A stretch of 64,000 bases of DNA from Hyphomonas neptunium ATCC 15444 (GCF_000013025.1 NC_008358.1:62001-126000); one strand, 5' to 3'. Positions 18,401 to 27,996 are shown, counted from the stretch's first letter. The notes: generated from the letters alone by a model not told the origin. Program-made: numbers and translations.

Positions 18401-19953
18401 CGCCGCCGCCCCATCATGACATCTATTCGATCGAAGATCTGGCGCAGCTGATCTACGACCTGAAGCAGATCAATCCTGAAGCGCGCGTCTGCGTGAAGCT
18501 TGTGGCGCAATCCGGCGTCGGCACGGTGGCCGCTGGCGTGGCGAAAGCCAAAGCGGACATCATTCTGATTGCCGGCGGCGTTGGCGGTACGGGGGCCAGC
18601 CCTCAGACCTCAATCAAATATGCCGGCCTGCCCTGGGAGATCGGCCTTGCCGAAGCCCACCAGATTCTGTCGCTCAACAATCTGCGCGACAAGATCACTC
18701 TGCGCACGGATGGCGGGCTGCGGACAGGCCGCGACATTGTCATCGCGGCGATGCTTGGCGCTGAAGAATATGGCATTGGCACAGCATCGCTTGTGGCGAT
18801 GGGATGTATCATGGTGCGCCAGTGTCACTCTAACACGTGCCCCGTTGGCGTCTGTACCCAGGACGAAGCGCTGCGTGCCCACTTCACCGGCAATCCGGAC
18901 AAGGTGGTCAACCTGATGAGCTTCATTGCCGAGGATGTTCGGGAAATTCTCGCCTCCCTGGGCCTGACCTCTCTGGATGAAGCCATTGGGCGCACGGACC
19001 TGCTCAAACAGGTCAGCCGCGGCGCGACCCATCTGGATGACCTCGACCTCAACCCGCTTCTGGTGCAGGTCGATACGGACAGTCCGGTTATCTACAAGCC
19101 CAATCACCGCGAGCCTGTGCCCGATACGCTCGACGCGCAGATCCTGCGGGACGCTGAACCCTTCTTCGAGCGCGGCGAGAAGATGCAGCTGGAATACGGC
19201 GTTCAGAACACGATGCGGGCCATTGGGGCGCGGGCCAGCTCGCGGATCACCCGGAAGTTCGGGATGCATGCACTGCCCGAAGGCCGCCTGCATATCCGGC
19301 TCGAGGGCTCGGCAGGCCAGTCACTCGGCGCGTTCAGCGTTCAGGGGCTGCTGCTGGAAGTTCTGGGTGATGCCAACGATTATGTTGGCAAGGGCCTGTC
19401 CGGCGCGAGCATTGTGGTCACGCCGCGTCCCCGCGACAGGCGGGCAGCAGTTGGTGACGCCATCATCGGCAACACATGCCTCTACGGCGCAACTTCCGGC
19501 AAGCTCTTTGCGGCCGGCACGGCAGGCGTGCGCTTTGCCGTGCGCAACTCCGGCGCAAAGACTGTTGTTGAGGGGTGCGGCGCCAATGGCTGCGAATACA
19601 TGACCGGCGGCCGCGCGGTCATTCTTGGGCCAGTTGGTGATAACTTCGGCGCCGGCATGACAGGCGGTGTGGGCTTTATCTGGGATCCGCAGGAACGCTT
19701 TGAGCGAGTGGTGAACCCGGATTCGATCGATTGGTATCCGCTTGCAGACATGCCGGATGAGTATGTCGGCGAGGCGAAGGCGCTGATCGAAGAGCATGTC
19801 CGCCGCACAGGCTCTGTTCGCGGCAAGGAGCTGCTTGATGCCTGGGATACAACCCTCAGCCAGATGCTGATGATCGTGCCAAAGGAAATCGCAAACCTCC
19901 TGCTTGTCCGCAAGGGCGATGGCGCCAAGCAGAAGCAGGCCGAGCGGGCCTGA
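15412..19953 (+). CDS. gltB: Glutamate synthase large subunit
   Basis: A 1513-residue enzyme that transfers the amide of glutamine to 2-oxoglutarate. The class II glutaminase domain starts at C30 (DACGVG), which becomes the N-terminal nucleophile after removal of a 29-residue propeptide. The central and FMN-binding barrel domains follow, with VSGEGGEDRARY and the 2-oxoglutarate/FMN site KPGEGGQLPGFKV. The [3Fe-4S] ligands have the C-x5-C-x4-C pattern at C1132, C1138 and C1143. The C-terminal beta-helix of Gly-rich repeats ends the protein. Length and order are normal. With gltD it gives the GOGAT half of ammonium assimilation. Confidence 0.97.
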   Translation: MSDYVTKYEQNRQRLIDGHAYNPEDERDACGVGLVVALDGKPRREIVEMGIKALKNVWHRGAVDADGKTGDGAGIRLDVPQDFFREHVSRTGHSPTDDRICVGQIFMPRTDFGAQEAARTLVEREVLHFGFYIYGWRQPPVDVSVIGQKAKDTRPAIEQIMFRDARNRSPEELERALYICRRRIERRAREAAIQSFYICSLSHKSLIYKGMFLAQDIDNFYLDLRDERFVSAFAIYHQRYSTNTFPQWALAQPFRTIAHNGEINTLRGNRNWMKSHEIRMVSETFGDHTQDVKPVIPDGTSDSGALDAVWELLCKSGRPAPMAKAMLIPEAWSKRDSVMPVAHRALYDYCNSVMEPWDGPAAIAAYDGRWAVAGLDRNGLRPLRYSLTTDGILAVGSETGMCPLGNHEVTRRGSIPAGGMIAADLATGKFYDHREIVDFLAAQAPYEEWLQAVTELEPEIGPGPEPVLFNKEELLRRETAAGYTLETLELILAPMVEGGKEALGSMGDDTAPAVLTMAYRPMSHFFRQNFSQVTNPPIDPLREGRVMSLRTRFKNLGNVLDTDKSQQEVFVLESPVLTTGMYQRLIERIGLGTEIIDCTFDAADVTFEGAALKSALERIRREAEEAVRAGREHIILTDENQSASRIAVPMVLATGAVHSHLVAQGLRTFCSITVRSAECLDTHYFAVLVGVGATCVNAYLAQDAIADRHARGLLGDISIGKAVQNYKEAIEAGLLKIISKMGISVISSYRGGYNFEALGLSRALVADYFPGMSSRISGLGLAGLEENALVRHQQAFDEDVISLPVGGFYRLRASDEPHALDGNLIHTLQAACDRGDYSIYRKYVDAVHARDPLQLRDLLDFKAAGPEVPLSQVQSINEIRKRFLTPGMSMGALSPEAHGTLNVAMNRIGAKSVSGEGGEDRARYRPLPNGDNMNSAVKQIASGRFGVTAEYLNECREIEIKVAQGAKPGEGGQLPGFKVTELIAKLRHATPGVTLISPPPHHDIYSIEDLAQLIYDLKQINPEARVCVKLVAQSGVGTVAAGVAKAKADIILIAGGVGGTGASPQTSIKYAGLPWEIGLAEAHQILSLNNLRDKITLRTDGGLRTGRDIVIAAMLGAEEYGIGTASLVAMGCIMVRQCHSNTCPVGVCTQDEALRAHFTGNPDKVVNLMSFIAEDVREILASLGLTSLDEAIGRTDLLKQVSRGATHLDDLDLNPLLVQVDTDSPVIYKPNHREPVPDTLDAQILRDAEPFFERGEKMQLEYGVQNTMRAIGARASSRITRKFGMHALPEGRLHIRLEGSAGQSLGAFSVQGLLLEVLGDANDYVGKGLSGASIVVTPRPRDRRAAVGDAIIGNTCLYGATSGKLFAAGTAGVRFAVRNSGAKTVVEGCGANGCEYMTGGRAVILGPVGDNFGAGMTGGVGFIWDPQERFERVVNPDSIDWYPLADMPDEYVGEAKALIEEHVRRTGSVRGKELLDAWDTTLSQMLMIVPKEIANLLLVRKGDGAKQKQAERA

Positions 19954-19982
19954 TACCCGCTCAGCGAATTTAGCAACATCAG

Positions 19983-20018
19983 CGCCTGGTCCGGAGACGG
20001 ATCAGGCGTTTGGCTTTT
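19983..20018. terminator. Terminator after gltB, overlapping the DUF4349 stop
   Basis: An 11-bp stem (19983-19993 with 19998-20008, one G-T pair) with a GAGA tetraloop is followed by TTTGGCTTTTT. It lies 30 bp after gltB and overlaps the convergent stop codon at 20002-20004, so it may also act on the opposite transcript. Confidence 0.7.
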
Positions 20019-20889
20019 TACGGCGAATGCGGGGCCAGATCAGCCGCAGCCAGATCCAGAGCAGCGCGCCAATCAGCAGCAGCCAGGGAAGGCCGACTGC
20101 AAAAGCGGTGACAACTGCCGCAATTGCGCTGGCCAGATTGTAGAAGAAGTTGCCAAACGCCTCGCCCAGAGGCTGGAGCGCGCCCTGCGAAACCGGGTTG
20201 AGTTTGGTTTCATAATTGACGGCCAGCTGACTCATGTCGACCCGCTGACGGAGCGTGGCGAGCGAGGATGTGAGCGAGTCGATCTCGCCATTGACGCGCG
20301 CGAGTTCCCGCTCGGTTTCCAGAAGGTCGCCAAGCTCGCCGGGCCGTTCGGCCAGCAGCGCCTGAAGCCGCTCCTGGAGCGTCTTCTGTGCCTTCAGGCG
20401 GGCGCCGGTATCGATGATCGAAACGGTGAGGTCTTCTGCAGTGGTCTGGCGGTTGGTTACATCGCCTTTGGCTGCCTCTGCTTCAGCCTCTACGCCGGAA
20501 AGAAATGTTTCGATCCAGGCCGGTGTCGCCCGCAGGTTCAGCGATGCGCCTACGGAGTCTTCCGCATAGGCTGTCAGCCAGGAATTGGTGATGATGCAGA
20601 CGGAGGGGCCGGCTGCATTGCAGGCGGCGATATGACCCTGCATCGTGGGTTCGATTGAGCTGACCGGCAGCCTCATGCCGATGCTGTGTGTGTAGGCAAT
20701 ATACTGCTGAGCGGCCGGTTGCTCGCCCCCTGCGCTTTCTTCAGCTGCCATGTCATAGTCTTGAGCCGACTGCTTCATGGCCATTTCGACGGGTGGCGGC
20801 GCGGCGGGGGCCGAAAAGTCCCGGTTCGGACTACCGCAGGCAGCAAGGGCCACCATAGCGGCTGCGATGAGAGTTGATTTTGTGATCAT
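20002..20889 (-). CDS. DUF4349 domain lipoprotein
   Basis: A 295-residue lipoprotein with lipobox LAAC (C18) after a short signal. A central region of about 150 residues resembles DUF4349: TVSIIDTGARLKAQKTLQERLQALL..GDLLETERELARVNGEIDSLTSSLATLRQRVDMSQLAVNYE, a coiled coil followed by strands. A transmembrane helix near residues 240-275 and a basic C-terminus (RIRRKKPNA) follow, so both a lipid anchor and a membrane span are predicted. The function is unknown in the literature I know. It converges on gltB, sharing the hairpin at 19983-20008. Confidence 0.8.
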   Translation of the reverse strand: MITKSTLIAAAMVALAACGSPNRDFSAPAAPPPVEMAMKQSAQDYDMAAEESAGGEQPAAQQYIAYTHSIGMRLPVSSIEPTMQGHIAACNAAGPSVCIITNSWLTAYAEDSVGASLNLRATPAWIETFLSGVEAEAEAAKGDVTNRQTTAEDLTVSIIDTGARLKAQKTLQERLQALLAERPGELGDLLETERELARVNGEIDSLTSSLATLRQRVDMSQLAVNYETKLNPVSQGALQPLGEAFGNFFYNLASAIAAVVTAFAVGLPWLLLIGALLWIWLRLIWPRIRRKKPNA

Positions 20890-21173
20890 GTGCGTTCCCT
20901 CCGGTATTCAGCATTGAGCCAACAAAGCCCGCCAAACAAGGCTATTCAAAGAATTGATTGTGCCCGTTTCGCGGTCGCGGCTTGCAAGGTTCAAGGGCGC
21001 GGGCGCTTGGAACGGAGGCGCTGGTTGATCGTCCGGCAGGCAGGCGCGTTAGAATTCCTCCGCTTCCCAAGTTTCAAGTTGTCGCTGCGGAGCTTGGGGA
21101 CAAAACCGTGAGTTGCCCGGAATTTTTCACCGGGGTCAGGCGCCCCGCACGCACTCTTGGAGGAATAAAGGTC
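20890..21173. other. Intergenic region with no gene recognised
   Basis: A frame reading in phase with the aminotransferase runs from 20958, but its first 72 codons lack coding character and precede the true start. I see no conserved RNA or strong hairpin. The region must carry the divergent promoters of the DUF4349 and aminotransferase genes. Confidence 0.4.
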
Positions 21174-22337
21174 ATGACTTTAGTTCGTGAGACAGGGCTG
21201 CTGATGCCGTCACGGCGAAGCCTTATCAAGCTTGCCGGTGTGGGAGCAGGCGCGCTTGGCGCGGCTGCAGCGCTGGCTGGCTGCTCTGAGTCGGCTGTTG
21301 CTGTTACGCCGGCCACTGCGCCGGTAGATCCCGATGCGATTGCCATCATGTCCTCGAATGAAAATCCCTATGGCCCGTCGCCGAAAGCAGTCGAGGCGAT
21401 GAAAGCCGAGCTTTCCAATATCAACCGCTATGCCAACGGTCTGACGGCCAAGTTTGCTGAAATGGTTGCCGCGCGGGAGGGCGTCGCGCCAGAGCAGGTT
21501 CTGGTCACCAATGGATCAAATCCAATCCTGGCCGCCTTCGCAGACTGGGTGAATGTAAAGGGCGGCAAGATCGTCACTTCCAAGATCACCTATGAAACTG
21601 TGGGCCGGGTTGCGCAGCAGGTTGGGACGGAGATTGTCGAAATTCCTCTGGATGCGGAGCTTGGATATGATCTTGAGGCCATTGCGGCCGCCGTGGGCCC
21701 CGACACCGGCGCCGTCTATATCTGCAATCCGAACAACCCAACGGGTCGTGTCATCGAGCCGGCTAAACTGAAGGCCTTCGTCGAAGACGTCAGCAGCAAG
21801 GTTCCGGTTTTCATCGACGAAGCGTATCTTGACCTGGCGGATGATTATCCGGCGGGCGTGATGAGCGAGTTTGTCAAAGCCGGTCGGCCAGTCATCGTGG
21901 CGCGGACTTTCTCCAAGCTTTACGCCATGGCAGGCCAGCGCCTGGGATATGGAATCATGCCGGCCGAGATCGCTATGGATATCCGCAAATCCGGCCGTCT
22001 TTCGTCGGTCAATCATCTCGGTCTTGTCGCGGGCATCGCCAGCCTGGAAGACACGGTCTATTTTGAAGACATGCGGATGAAGCATGCGCTCGCCCGTCAG
22101 AAACTCATCGCAATGGCGAAGGATCTGGGCCGGCCTATCGCGCCAGATCCGCAGGCGAGCTTTATCTATATGGATGTCGGTATGCCAGCCGGTGAGTTCT
22201 CCGCCAAAATGCTGGAGAAGGGCGTGCGGGTTGTAGGCTCCCGCTGGCCTGAAATGCCCAACTGGTCACGCATATGCGTGGGTCTCGATCACGAAATCGA
22301 GAAATGCCATGCGGCGGCCAAAGAAGTGCTCGCCTGA
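21174..22337 (+). CDS. PLP-dependent class I/II aminotransferase with Tat-lipoprotein signal (HisC-like)
   Basis: A 387-residue protein whose catalytic part resembles histidinol-phosphate-type fold I aminotransferases: SSNENPYGPSPKA (60-72), CNPNNPTGR (184-192), FIDEAY (213-218) and the PLP lysine K248 in ARTFSKLYAMAGQRLGY. The N-terminus is unexpected: SRRSLIKLAGVGAGALG (13-29) has twin arginines at 14-15, a hydrophobic core and LAGC with C37, the pattern of a Tat-exported lipoprotein. The start at 21174 has TGGAGG ten bases upstream, so this extension is translated. A folded PLP enzyme suits Tat export. Location is therefore probably periplasmic, and a role in histidine synthesis is unlikely. 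Substrate unknown. Confidence 0.88.
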   Translation: MTLVRETGLLMPSRRSLIKLAGVGAGALGAAAALAGCSESAVAVTPATAPVDPDAIAIMSSNENPYGPSPKAVEAMKAELSNINRYANGLTAKFAEMVAAREGVAPEQVLVTNGSNPILAAFADWVNVKGGKIVTSKITYETVGRVAQQVGTEIVEIPLDAELGYDLEAIAAAVGPDTGAVYICNPNNPTGRVIEPAKLKAFVEDVSSKVPVFIDEAYLDLADDYPAGVMSEFVKAGRPVIVARTFSKLYAMAGQRLGYGIMPAEIAMDIRKSGRLSSVNHLGLVAGIASLEDTVYFEDMRMKHALARQKLIAMAKDLGRPIAPDPQASFIYMDVGMPAGEFSAKMLEKGVRVVGSRWPEMPNWSRICVGLDHEIEKCHAAAKEVLA

Positions 22338-22384
22338 TTCCTGCTTCGCGGGGGCTGTACTCAGCGCAATGGTTTCCGTTCCCG

Positions 22385-23932
22385 TCAGGGGCGGAAGCCG
22401 GTTTGCCTTTCGCCTGGTTCGACAATACGCTGCGCATGCTGAACGAAATCCACGAGCAGGGGGCGGGTCTCCCGCGGGTCAATTATTTCCTCCGCAAAGA
22501 AACTTTCTGCCGTCCGGAAGGGTGAGCGTATAGCTTCAAACTTTTTGTAGAGCTGCTCTTTCAGGGCGGCCGGGTCTTCGGCTTCGGTGAGTTCCTTGCG
22601 GAAAGCGGCCTCGATGCCGCCTGCCATCGGCAATGAGCCCCAGTCGCCGCTTGGCCAGCAATAGCGCCATTTGGTCTTTGACTGGTTCATCATCGCAGAG
22701 CCAGCGAGCCCATATGCCTTGCGGATGATCACGGAGCAGACCGGAACGCTGGCCTGGTAAACTGCCGTCATTGCCCGCACGCCCGCGCGGGTGACACCGG
22801 CGGTTTCGGCTTTCACGCCAACAGCAAAGCCGGGGCAATCCACGAAATGGATCACGGGCAGATGGAACGTCGAGCAGAGATCCATATGGCGGGTGACCTT
22901 GTCACAGACATCCGCTGTCCAGGCGCCATCCAGGAAGAAGGGGTCACCGGCCATAATACCGACGGCATGGCCATCAATCCGGGCGAGGCCCGTTACGATC
23001 CCCCGGCCCCAATCGTGGCCAATTTCGAAGAAGCTGCCCTTGTCCACTACCGCTTCGACGATACGGCGGGGCTTGTAGGGCGTGCGTCCATCTTTTGGCA
23101 CAATGGAAAGAAGGCTCTCTTCCTTCCGCTTCGGATCGTCTGCCGGCTGAATACGTCCAGGCAGATGATGCACCGAAGGGGGCAGGTAGGACAGGAACCG
23201 GCGCGCGGCGATGAAGGCGTCGGCTTCGCTGTCGACGACGTTATCAACGGTGCCGTTCTGCCCCTGGATTTTCCAGCCGCCAAGTTCTTCCTTGGTGACG
23301 TTCTCGCCCAGCGCGATGGCAACAGGCGGGCCGGCTACAAAAACCTGGCTGAGCTCTTTCACCATGATGCTGAAATGACTGGCGGCGACCCGGCCCGCTC
23401 CCATGCCTGCGCAAGGTCCGAGGGCGAGGGACACGAACGGTACCTGCGTCAGGCCATGAACGATTTCGCTCCAGCCGGGTGTTTCGGGAATATAGGTCCG
23501 CGGGTCTTTCTCCAGCATCTTCACAGAGCCGCCCCCGCCGGTGCCATCAATCATCTGAACCAGCGGCATGCGGTACTCGGCAGCCATCTTGATAGCCTGG
23601 GCCATTTTTTGCCAGATCGCGGCATCGGCGGCGCCGCCGCGTACCGTGAAATCATCGGCCAGAATGACTGCTGGATGTCCATCCAGCCGCGCCCGCCCCA
23701 TGACGGAATTGGACGGCATGAAACCGTCCAGTTCCTCATCCGCGCCATAGGTCGCTTTGCCAGCGATCTTGCCGATTTCGTGGAAACTGCCGGGGTCAGC
23801 CAGGAAGGCCACTCTTTCCCGCACAGTGAGTTTGCCACGGCCCCGCTGTCGCGAAACCGGCTCCTCGCCCCCCATCTCCTCAGCCAGACGTTCCCGGCGG
23901 CGGAGCTCTTCAATCGATTTTTCCCAACTCAT
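22385..23932 (-). CDS. Acyl-CoA carboxylase carboxyltransferase subunit (propionyl/methylcrotonyl type)
   Basis: A 515-residue subunit of the PF01039 carboxyltransferase family, whose members move CO2 from biotin to an acyl-CoA. Two crotonase-like halves are visible: the N-half with RQRGRGKLTVRERV, GMGAGRVAASHFSIMV and the C-half with GIVTGLARIDGHAVGIMAGDP, GFAVGVKAETAGVTRAGVRAM and IIRKAYGLAGSAMM. The start at ATG 23932 is preferred over an upstream TTG. No biotin carboxylase or biotin carrier gene is adjacent, so the partner subunit is encoded elsewhere. Neighbouring genes on the other strand deal with acyl-CoA. The acyl substrate is undetermined. Confidence 0.88.
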   Translation of the reverse strand: MSWEKSIEELRRRERLAEEMGGEEPVSRQRGRGKLTVRERVAFLADPGSFHEIGKIAGKATYGADEELDGFMPSNSVMGRARLDGHPAVILADDFTVRGGAADAAIWQKMAQAIKMAAEYRMPLVQMIDGTGGGGSVKMLEKDPRTYIPETPGWSEIVHGLTQVPFVSLALGPCAGMGAGRVAASHFSIMVKELSQVFVAGPPVAIALGENVTKEELGGWKIQGQNGTVDNVVDSEADAFIAARRFLSYLPPSVHHLPGRIQPADDPKRKEESLLSIVPKDGRTPYKPRRIVEAVVDKGSFFEIGHDWGRGIVTGLARIDGHAVGIMAGDPFFLDGAWTADVCDKVTRHMDLCSTFHLPVIHFVDCPGFAVGVKAETAGVTRAGVRAMTAVYQASVPVCSVIIRKAYGLAGSAMMNQSKTKWRYCWPSGDWGSLPMAGGIEAAFRKELTEAEDPAALKEQLYKKFEAIRSPFRTAESFFAEEIIDPRETRPLLVDFVQHAQRIVEPGERQTGFRP

Positions 23933-24040
23933 GCGTTGCAGTTGATCGATGTGCCGCAAGGCGCGTCAAGGGAATCTTCTTGCCGGGCATCGTCCGGTTT
24001 GCTTTATCCCCCACAGGTATCAATCCAAGGAGGACGCCTG

Positions 24041-24346
24041 ATGGATCTCGCCCAACTTACTGAGCGCGCACAAGCAGCCGTTGCTGGCGGCAGCGATTTC
24101 AAGAAAAAAGTAAAATTCGACTTCGGCACCGCCGGCAAGCTGTTCATCGATGGCGCCGCTGGCGTGGCTGACAATTCCGACAGTGCCGCAGATGCCACCA
24201 TCTCGGTCACCTGGGACGACTTCACCAAGCTGGCCGCTGGCGCGCTGGACCCCACCATGGCGTTCATGCAGGGCAAGCTTAAGGTTGCTGGCGACATGTC
24301 GGTTGCCATGCAGCTTCAATCGCTGATGAAGAAGCTGGCTGGCTGA
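24041..24346 (+). CDS. SCP2 sterol-binding domain protein
   Basis: A 101-residue stand-alone SCP2 domain. The pattern of hydrophobic strand (KKVKFDF), a DGAAG turn, ATISVTWDDFTKLAAGALDPTMAFMQGKLKVAGDMSVAMQLQSLMK is typical, with the FMQGKLKVAGD stretch diagnostic. SCP2 domains bind fatty acids, acyl-CoAs or sterols in a hydrophobic tunnel. AAGGAGGA lies just before the ATG at 24041; an in-frame longer frame starting far upstream runs antisense to the carboxyltransferase and is not real. A terminator-like hairpin follows, so it may be transcribed alone. Confidence 0.93.
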   Translation: MDLAQLTERAQAAVAGGSDFKKKVKFDFGTAGKLFIDGAAGVADNSDSAADATISVTWDDFTKLAAGALDPTMAFMQGKLKVAGDMSVAMQLQSLMKKLAG

Positions 24347-24372
24347 GCCATCTGAATCAGATCGCTTGACGC

Positions 24373-24413
24373 ATTGGGCCGCTCCGGGGAGACCTGCGGG
24401 CGGCTCAATTTTT
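24373..24413 (+). terminator. Terminator after the SCP2 gene
   Basis: A 10-bp stem (24373-24382 with 24400-24409, one G-T pair) with a 17-nt loop is followed by a T run ending at 24413. It separates the SCP2 gene from the hydrolase gene. Confidence 0.5.
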
Positions 24414-24432
24414 GGCCCTGGGAGGCCTGTGC

Positions 24433-25386
24433 ATGGCGAAATCCTCCGATGACAGGCGGAGCCGGTTTGTTGAGGTTCCGTGGAACACGCCGCCCAAAGG
24501 CGCCGAAATCGTATGGTTTGAGGGGTCTGAAGGGCGCCGTCTCCGGGCCTGCATCGCGCCGGCGCTCTCTCAGTCCAAGCCGCGGGGCACAGTTATCGTC
24601 TGTCCGGGGCGCACAGAGTTCATCGAAAAATATTTCGAAGTGGGCCGTGAGTTGCAGCAAATGGGCTTTGCGCTCGTGATCCTGGACTGGCCGGGCCAGG
24701 GTCTCTCGGACCGCCTTCTGCCTGACAGCAAGAAGGGTCATATCGACCGGTTCGAGACCTTCATGACAGCCCTCGCCAAGGGGCTGGAGGCGTTCGACAG
24801 CCATTTGCCACGCCCATATATTTCGCTGGCCCACTCGATGGGAGGCGCCATTGCGCTGGCTGCTATTGCCAAAGGTCTTGTGAAGGTGGAGGCGGCCGCC
24901 TTCTGCGCGCCGATGTGGGGTATTAAATCGCCGGTCCTTGGCATGCGATACCTCGTCTGGGCCATGCGGGCGACAGGGCGCTCAGGCGACTATGCGATGC
25001 AGCCCGGCCCGCCGGAACGGTTTGAAACCAATATCGTGACCCATGACAAGCGCCGCTGGGACTTGCAGCGCGCCCTCATTGATGCCCAGCCCGATCTGGA
25101 ACTCGGCCCGGTCACGTGGGGCTGGTTGGGCGCCTCTCTGGATATTTTCTCGGCCTTTTCAAAACCGAAGGCGCTGGCAAGCATCGACATTCCGGTCTTT
25201 GTGGCATCCGCCGGAGAAGAAAAGCTCGTCGATAATGCTTCCCATGCCAAAATCGCGGCTCGTCTGAAGGATTGCGATCACATCACGGTTGACGGCGCGA
25301 TGCACGAAATCCTGATGGAGACAGACGACCGGCGCGCCGAGTTCTGGGACGGCTTTCAAAAATTACTCAAACGTGCGGGCATCTGA
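24433..25386 (+). CDS. Alpha/beta hydrolase (serine aminopeptidase S33 / monoacylglycerol lipase-like)
   Basis: A 317-residue hydrolase. The nucleophile elbow is AHSMGG with S135; the oxyanion region PGRTEFIEKY (58-67) and DWPGQGLSD (85-93) match the Hydrolase_4 family, and the catalytic His lies in DGAMHEILME near residue 295. No signal peptide, so cytosolic. It is preceded by GGGAGG with good spacing at ATG 24433 and followed after 34 bp by the acyl-CoA ligase, implying a shared transcript. A lysophospholipase or monoacylglycerol lipase role is suggested by family; the substrate is unproven. Confidence 0.86.
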   Translation: MAKSSDDRRSRFVEVPWNTPPKGAEIVWFEGSEGRRLRACIAPALSQSKPRGTVIVCPGRTEFIEKYFEVGRELQQMGFALVILDWPGQGLSDRLLPDSKKGHIDRFETFMTALAKGLEAFDSHLPRPYISLAHSMGGAIALAAIAKGLVKVEAAAFCAPMWGIKSPVLGMRYLVWAMRATGRSGDYAMQPGPPERFETNIVTHDKRRWDLQRALIDAQPDLELGPVTWGWLGASLDIFSAFSKPKALASIDIPVFVASAGEEKLVDNASHAKIAARLKDCDHITVDGAMHEILMETDDRRAEFWDGFQKLLKRAGI

Positions 25387-25420
25387 CCCAGCACGGATAT
25401 AAAAACGGGAGGAAATACTT

Positions 25421-26878
25421 ATGGCGATCATTTCACTGTCGCGCATCGTGGCCCACTGGGCTGCGCAGCAGCCGTCACGCACAGTCCTAAGCCATGAAGG
25501 CAGGGATGTCAGCTGGGCCGAGTTTGAGGCCCGCACAAACCGCCTGGCGCGCGCCTATCAGAAACTCGGTGTGAAACAGGACGATTTCGTCACCATCTCA
25601 CTGCCCAATGGCATAGAGTTTTTCGAGGCCTGCTTTGCGACCTGGAAAGCAGGCGCAACGCCCCAGCCCATTTCCGCGCGCCTGCCCAAACTGGAGCGCG
25701 ATCAGATCGTCGAGATCGGCGCGCCAAGCCTGGTGGTGGGCGTTCCCGGCGGAGAGTATCCCCAGACGGCATGTGTCCCTCAAGGGTTTGAGCCAGACAC
25801 CGGACTTTCAGATGCTCCGTTGCCGGAAGTTACGGCCGCCAGCTACAAGGCCATGACATCGGGCGGCTCAACCGGGCGCCCGAAACTGATCGTTTCAAAA
25901 CAGCCTGCTGCCGCAGACCCCGACGTGCCGATGCTGGAAATTCCCCAGCAGGGCTGCATGCTGATCCCCGGCCCACTCTATCACAACGGCCCCTTCCTCT
26001 GGGCGATGACGGCGCTCTTCAAAGGCTGCACTATTGTTGTCACCACACGGTTTGACGCTGAAGAAACGCTGAAATTGATCGAAAAGCACAAGGCTGATGT
26101 GATCTACACCGTGCCAACCATGATGCGGCGCATCTGGTCGCTGCCTGAAGAGGTCCGCGCATCGTATGACCTCTCCAGCCTGAAGGCGCTCTGGCACCTG
26201 GCCGCGCCATGTCCGGCATGGCTTAAAGAATGCTTCATCGAATGGCTCGGCCCGGAGGTAGTCTGGGAACTTTACGGCGGCACGGAGGGGCAGGGCTCCA
26301 CGACCATTCAGGGTACGGACTGGCTCAAACACAAGGGCTCGGTCGGCAAGCCGGTGGAAACCTGCGAAATGAAAATCGTCGATGAAGATGGGAAAACCCT
26401 GCCGCCCCGCGAAGTGGGCGAAGTTTTCATACGCCCGCTCGCCGGTGCGGGCACGACATATCGTTATATCGGCGCCGATGCCAAAGCCATTGATGGCGGC
26501 TGGGAAAGCCTCGGCGATCTGGGCTGGATGGACGAGGACGGATTTCTCTATCTGTCCGACCGTCTGTCAGACATGGTCATCGTTGGGGGAGCCAACATCT
26601 ATCCGGCAGAGGTGGAGGCCGCGATCGAGGCCTATCCGGGCGTTCGTTCGTCTGCTGTCATCGGTCTGCCGGACGAAGACATGGGCGCGCGCCTGCATGC
26701 TGTGATCGACCGTCCAGAGGGGCCGGTCGACGATGCCACGATGATTGCCCATCTTTCCGAGCGGCTCGTGCGCTACAAGATCCCCAAGAGCTTCGAATAT
26801 TCCGCTGAAGCCGTCCGGGATGACGCGGGGAAAGTGCGCCGCAAAGCCTTACGCGAGGCGAGGCTCGCCGCCTCTTGA
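25421..26878 (+). CDS. AMP-dependent acyl-CoA ligase, resembling bile-acid-CoA ligase family
   Basis: A 485-residue ANL-superfamily ligase that would activate a carboxylate through an acyl-AMP to its CoA thioester. Motif A1, TSGGSTGRPK, is at residues 146-155, followed by YGGTEGQG, the GDLGWMDEDGFLYLSDR block and the hinge/C-terminal GGANIYPAEVEAAIE. The overall layout, especially PGPLYHNGPFLWAMTALFKG, reminds me of BaiB-type bile-acid and related cyclic-acid CoA ligases, but this is recollection and weak. It sits between the hydrolase and a quinone-oxidoreductase-like gene in one direction, with SCP2 nearby, which fits lipid or sterol-like acid metabolism. Confidence 0.85.
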   Translation: MAIISLSRIVAHWAAQQPSRTVLSHEGRDVSWAEFEARTNRLARAYQKLGVKQDDFVTISLPNGIEFFEACFATWKAGATPQPISARLPKLERDQIVEIGAPSLVVGVPGGEYPQTACVPQGFEPDTGLSDAPLPEVTAASYKAMTSGGSTGRPKLIVSKQPAAADPDVPMLEIPQQGCMLIPGPLYHNGPFLWAMTALFKGCTIVVTTRFDAEETLKLIEKHKADVIYTVPTMMRRIWSLPEEVRASYDLSSLKALWHLAAPCPAWLKECFIEWLGPEVVWELYGGTEGQGSTTIQGTDWLKHKGSVGKPVETCEMKIVDEDGKTLPPREVGEVFIRPLAGAGTTYRYIGADAKAIDGGWESLGDLGWMDEDGFLYLSDRLSDMVIVGGANIYPAEVEAAIEAYPGVRSSAVIGLPDEDMGARLHAVIDRPEGPVDDATMIAHLSERLVRYKIPKSFEYSAEAVRDDAGKVRRKALREARLAAS

Positions 26879-26933
26879 CTTCCCCAAGGGCGCTGCTCGT
26901 CCGGTCGCGCCACATCCAAGGGAGGATCAGATC

Positions 26934-27938
<1,005 letters not shown>

Positions 27939-27967
27939 CGGCTGATAAAAACTTGAGCCTTGGGAAG

Positions 27968-27996
27968 CGCCCGCCTATTCGGCGGGCGTTTCTTTT
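27968..27996. terminator. Bidirectional terminator between the reductase and AGCS genes
   Basis: A perfect 8-bp stem (CGCCCGCC 27968-27975, GGCGGGCG 27981-27988) with loop TATTC is followed by TTTCTTTT. It overlaps the stop codon of the convergent symporter gene. Confidence 0.75.

Noticed and set aside
20958-21173. Upstream extension of the aminotransferase frame
   Set aside because: Seventy-two codons without coding character; the Tat signal starts at 21174 behind TGGAGG.
22847-24040. Upstream extension of the SCP2 frame
   Set aside because: It overlaps the carboxyltransferase gene in antisense. A perfect ribosome site marks the SCP2 start at 24041.
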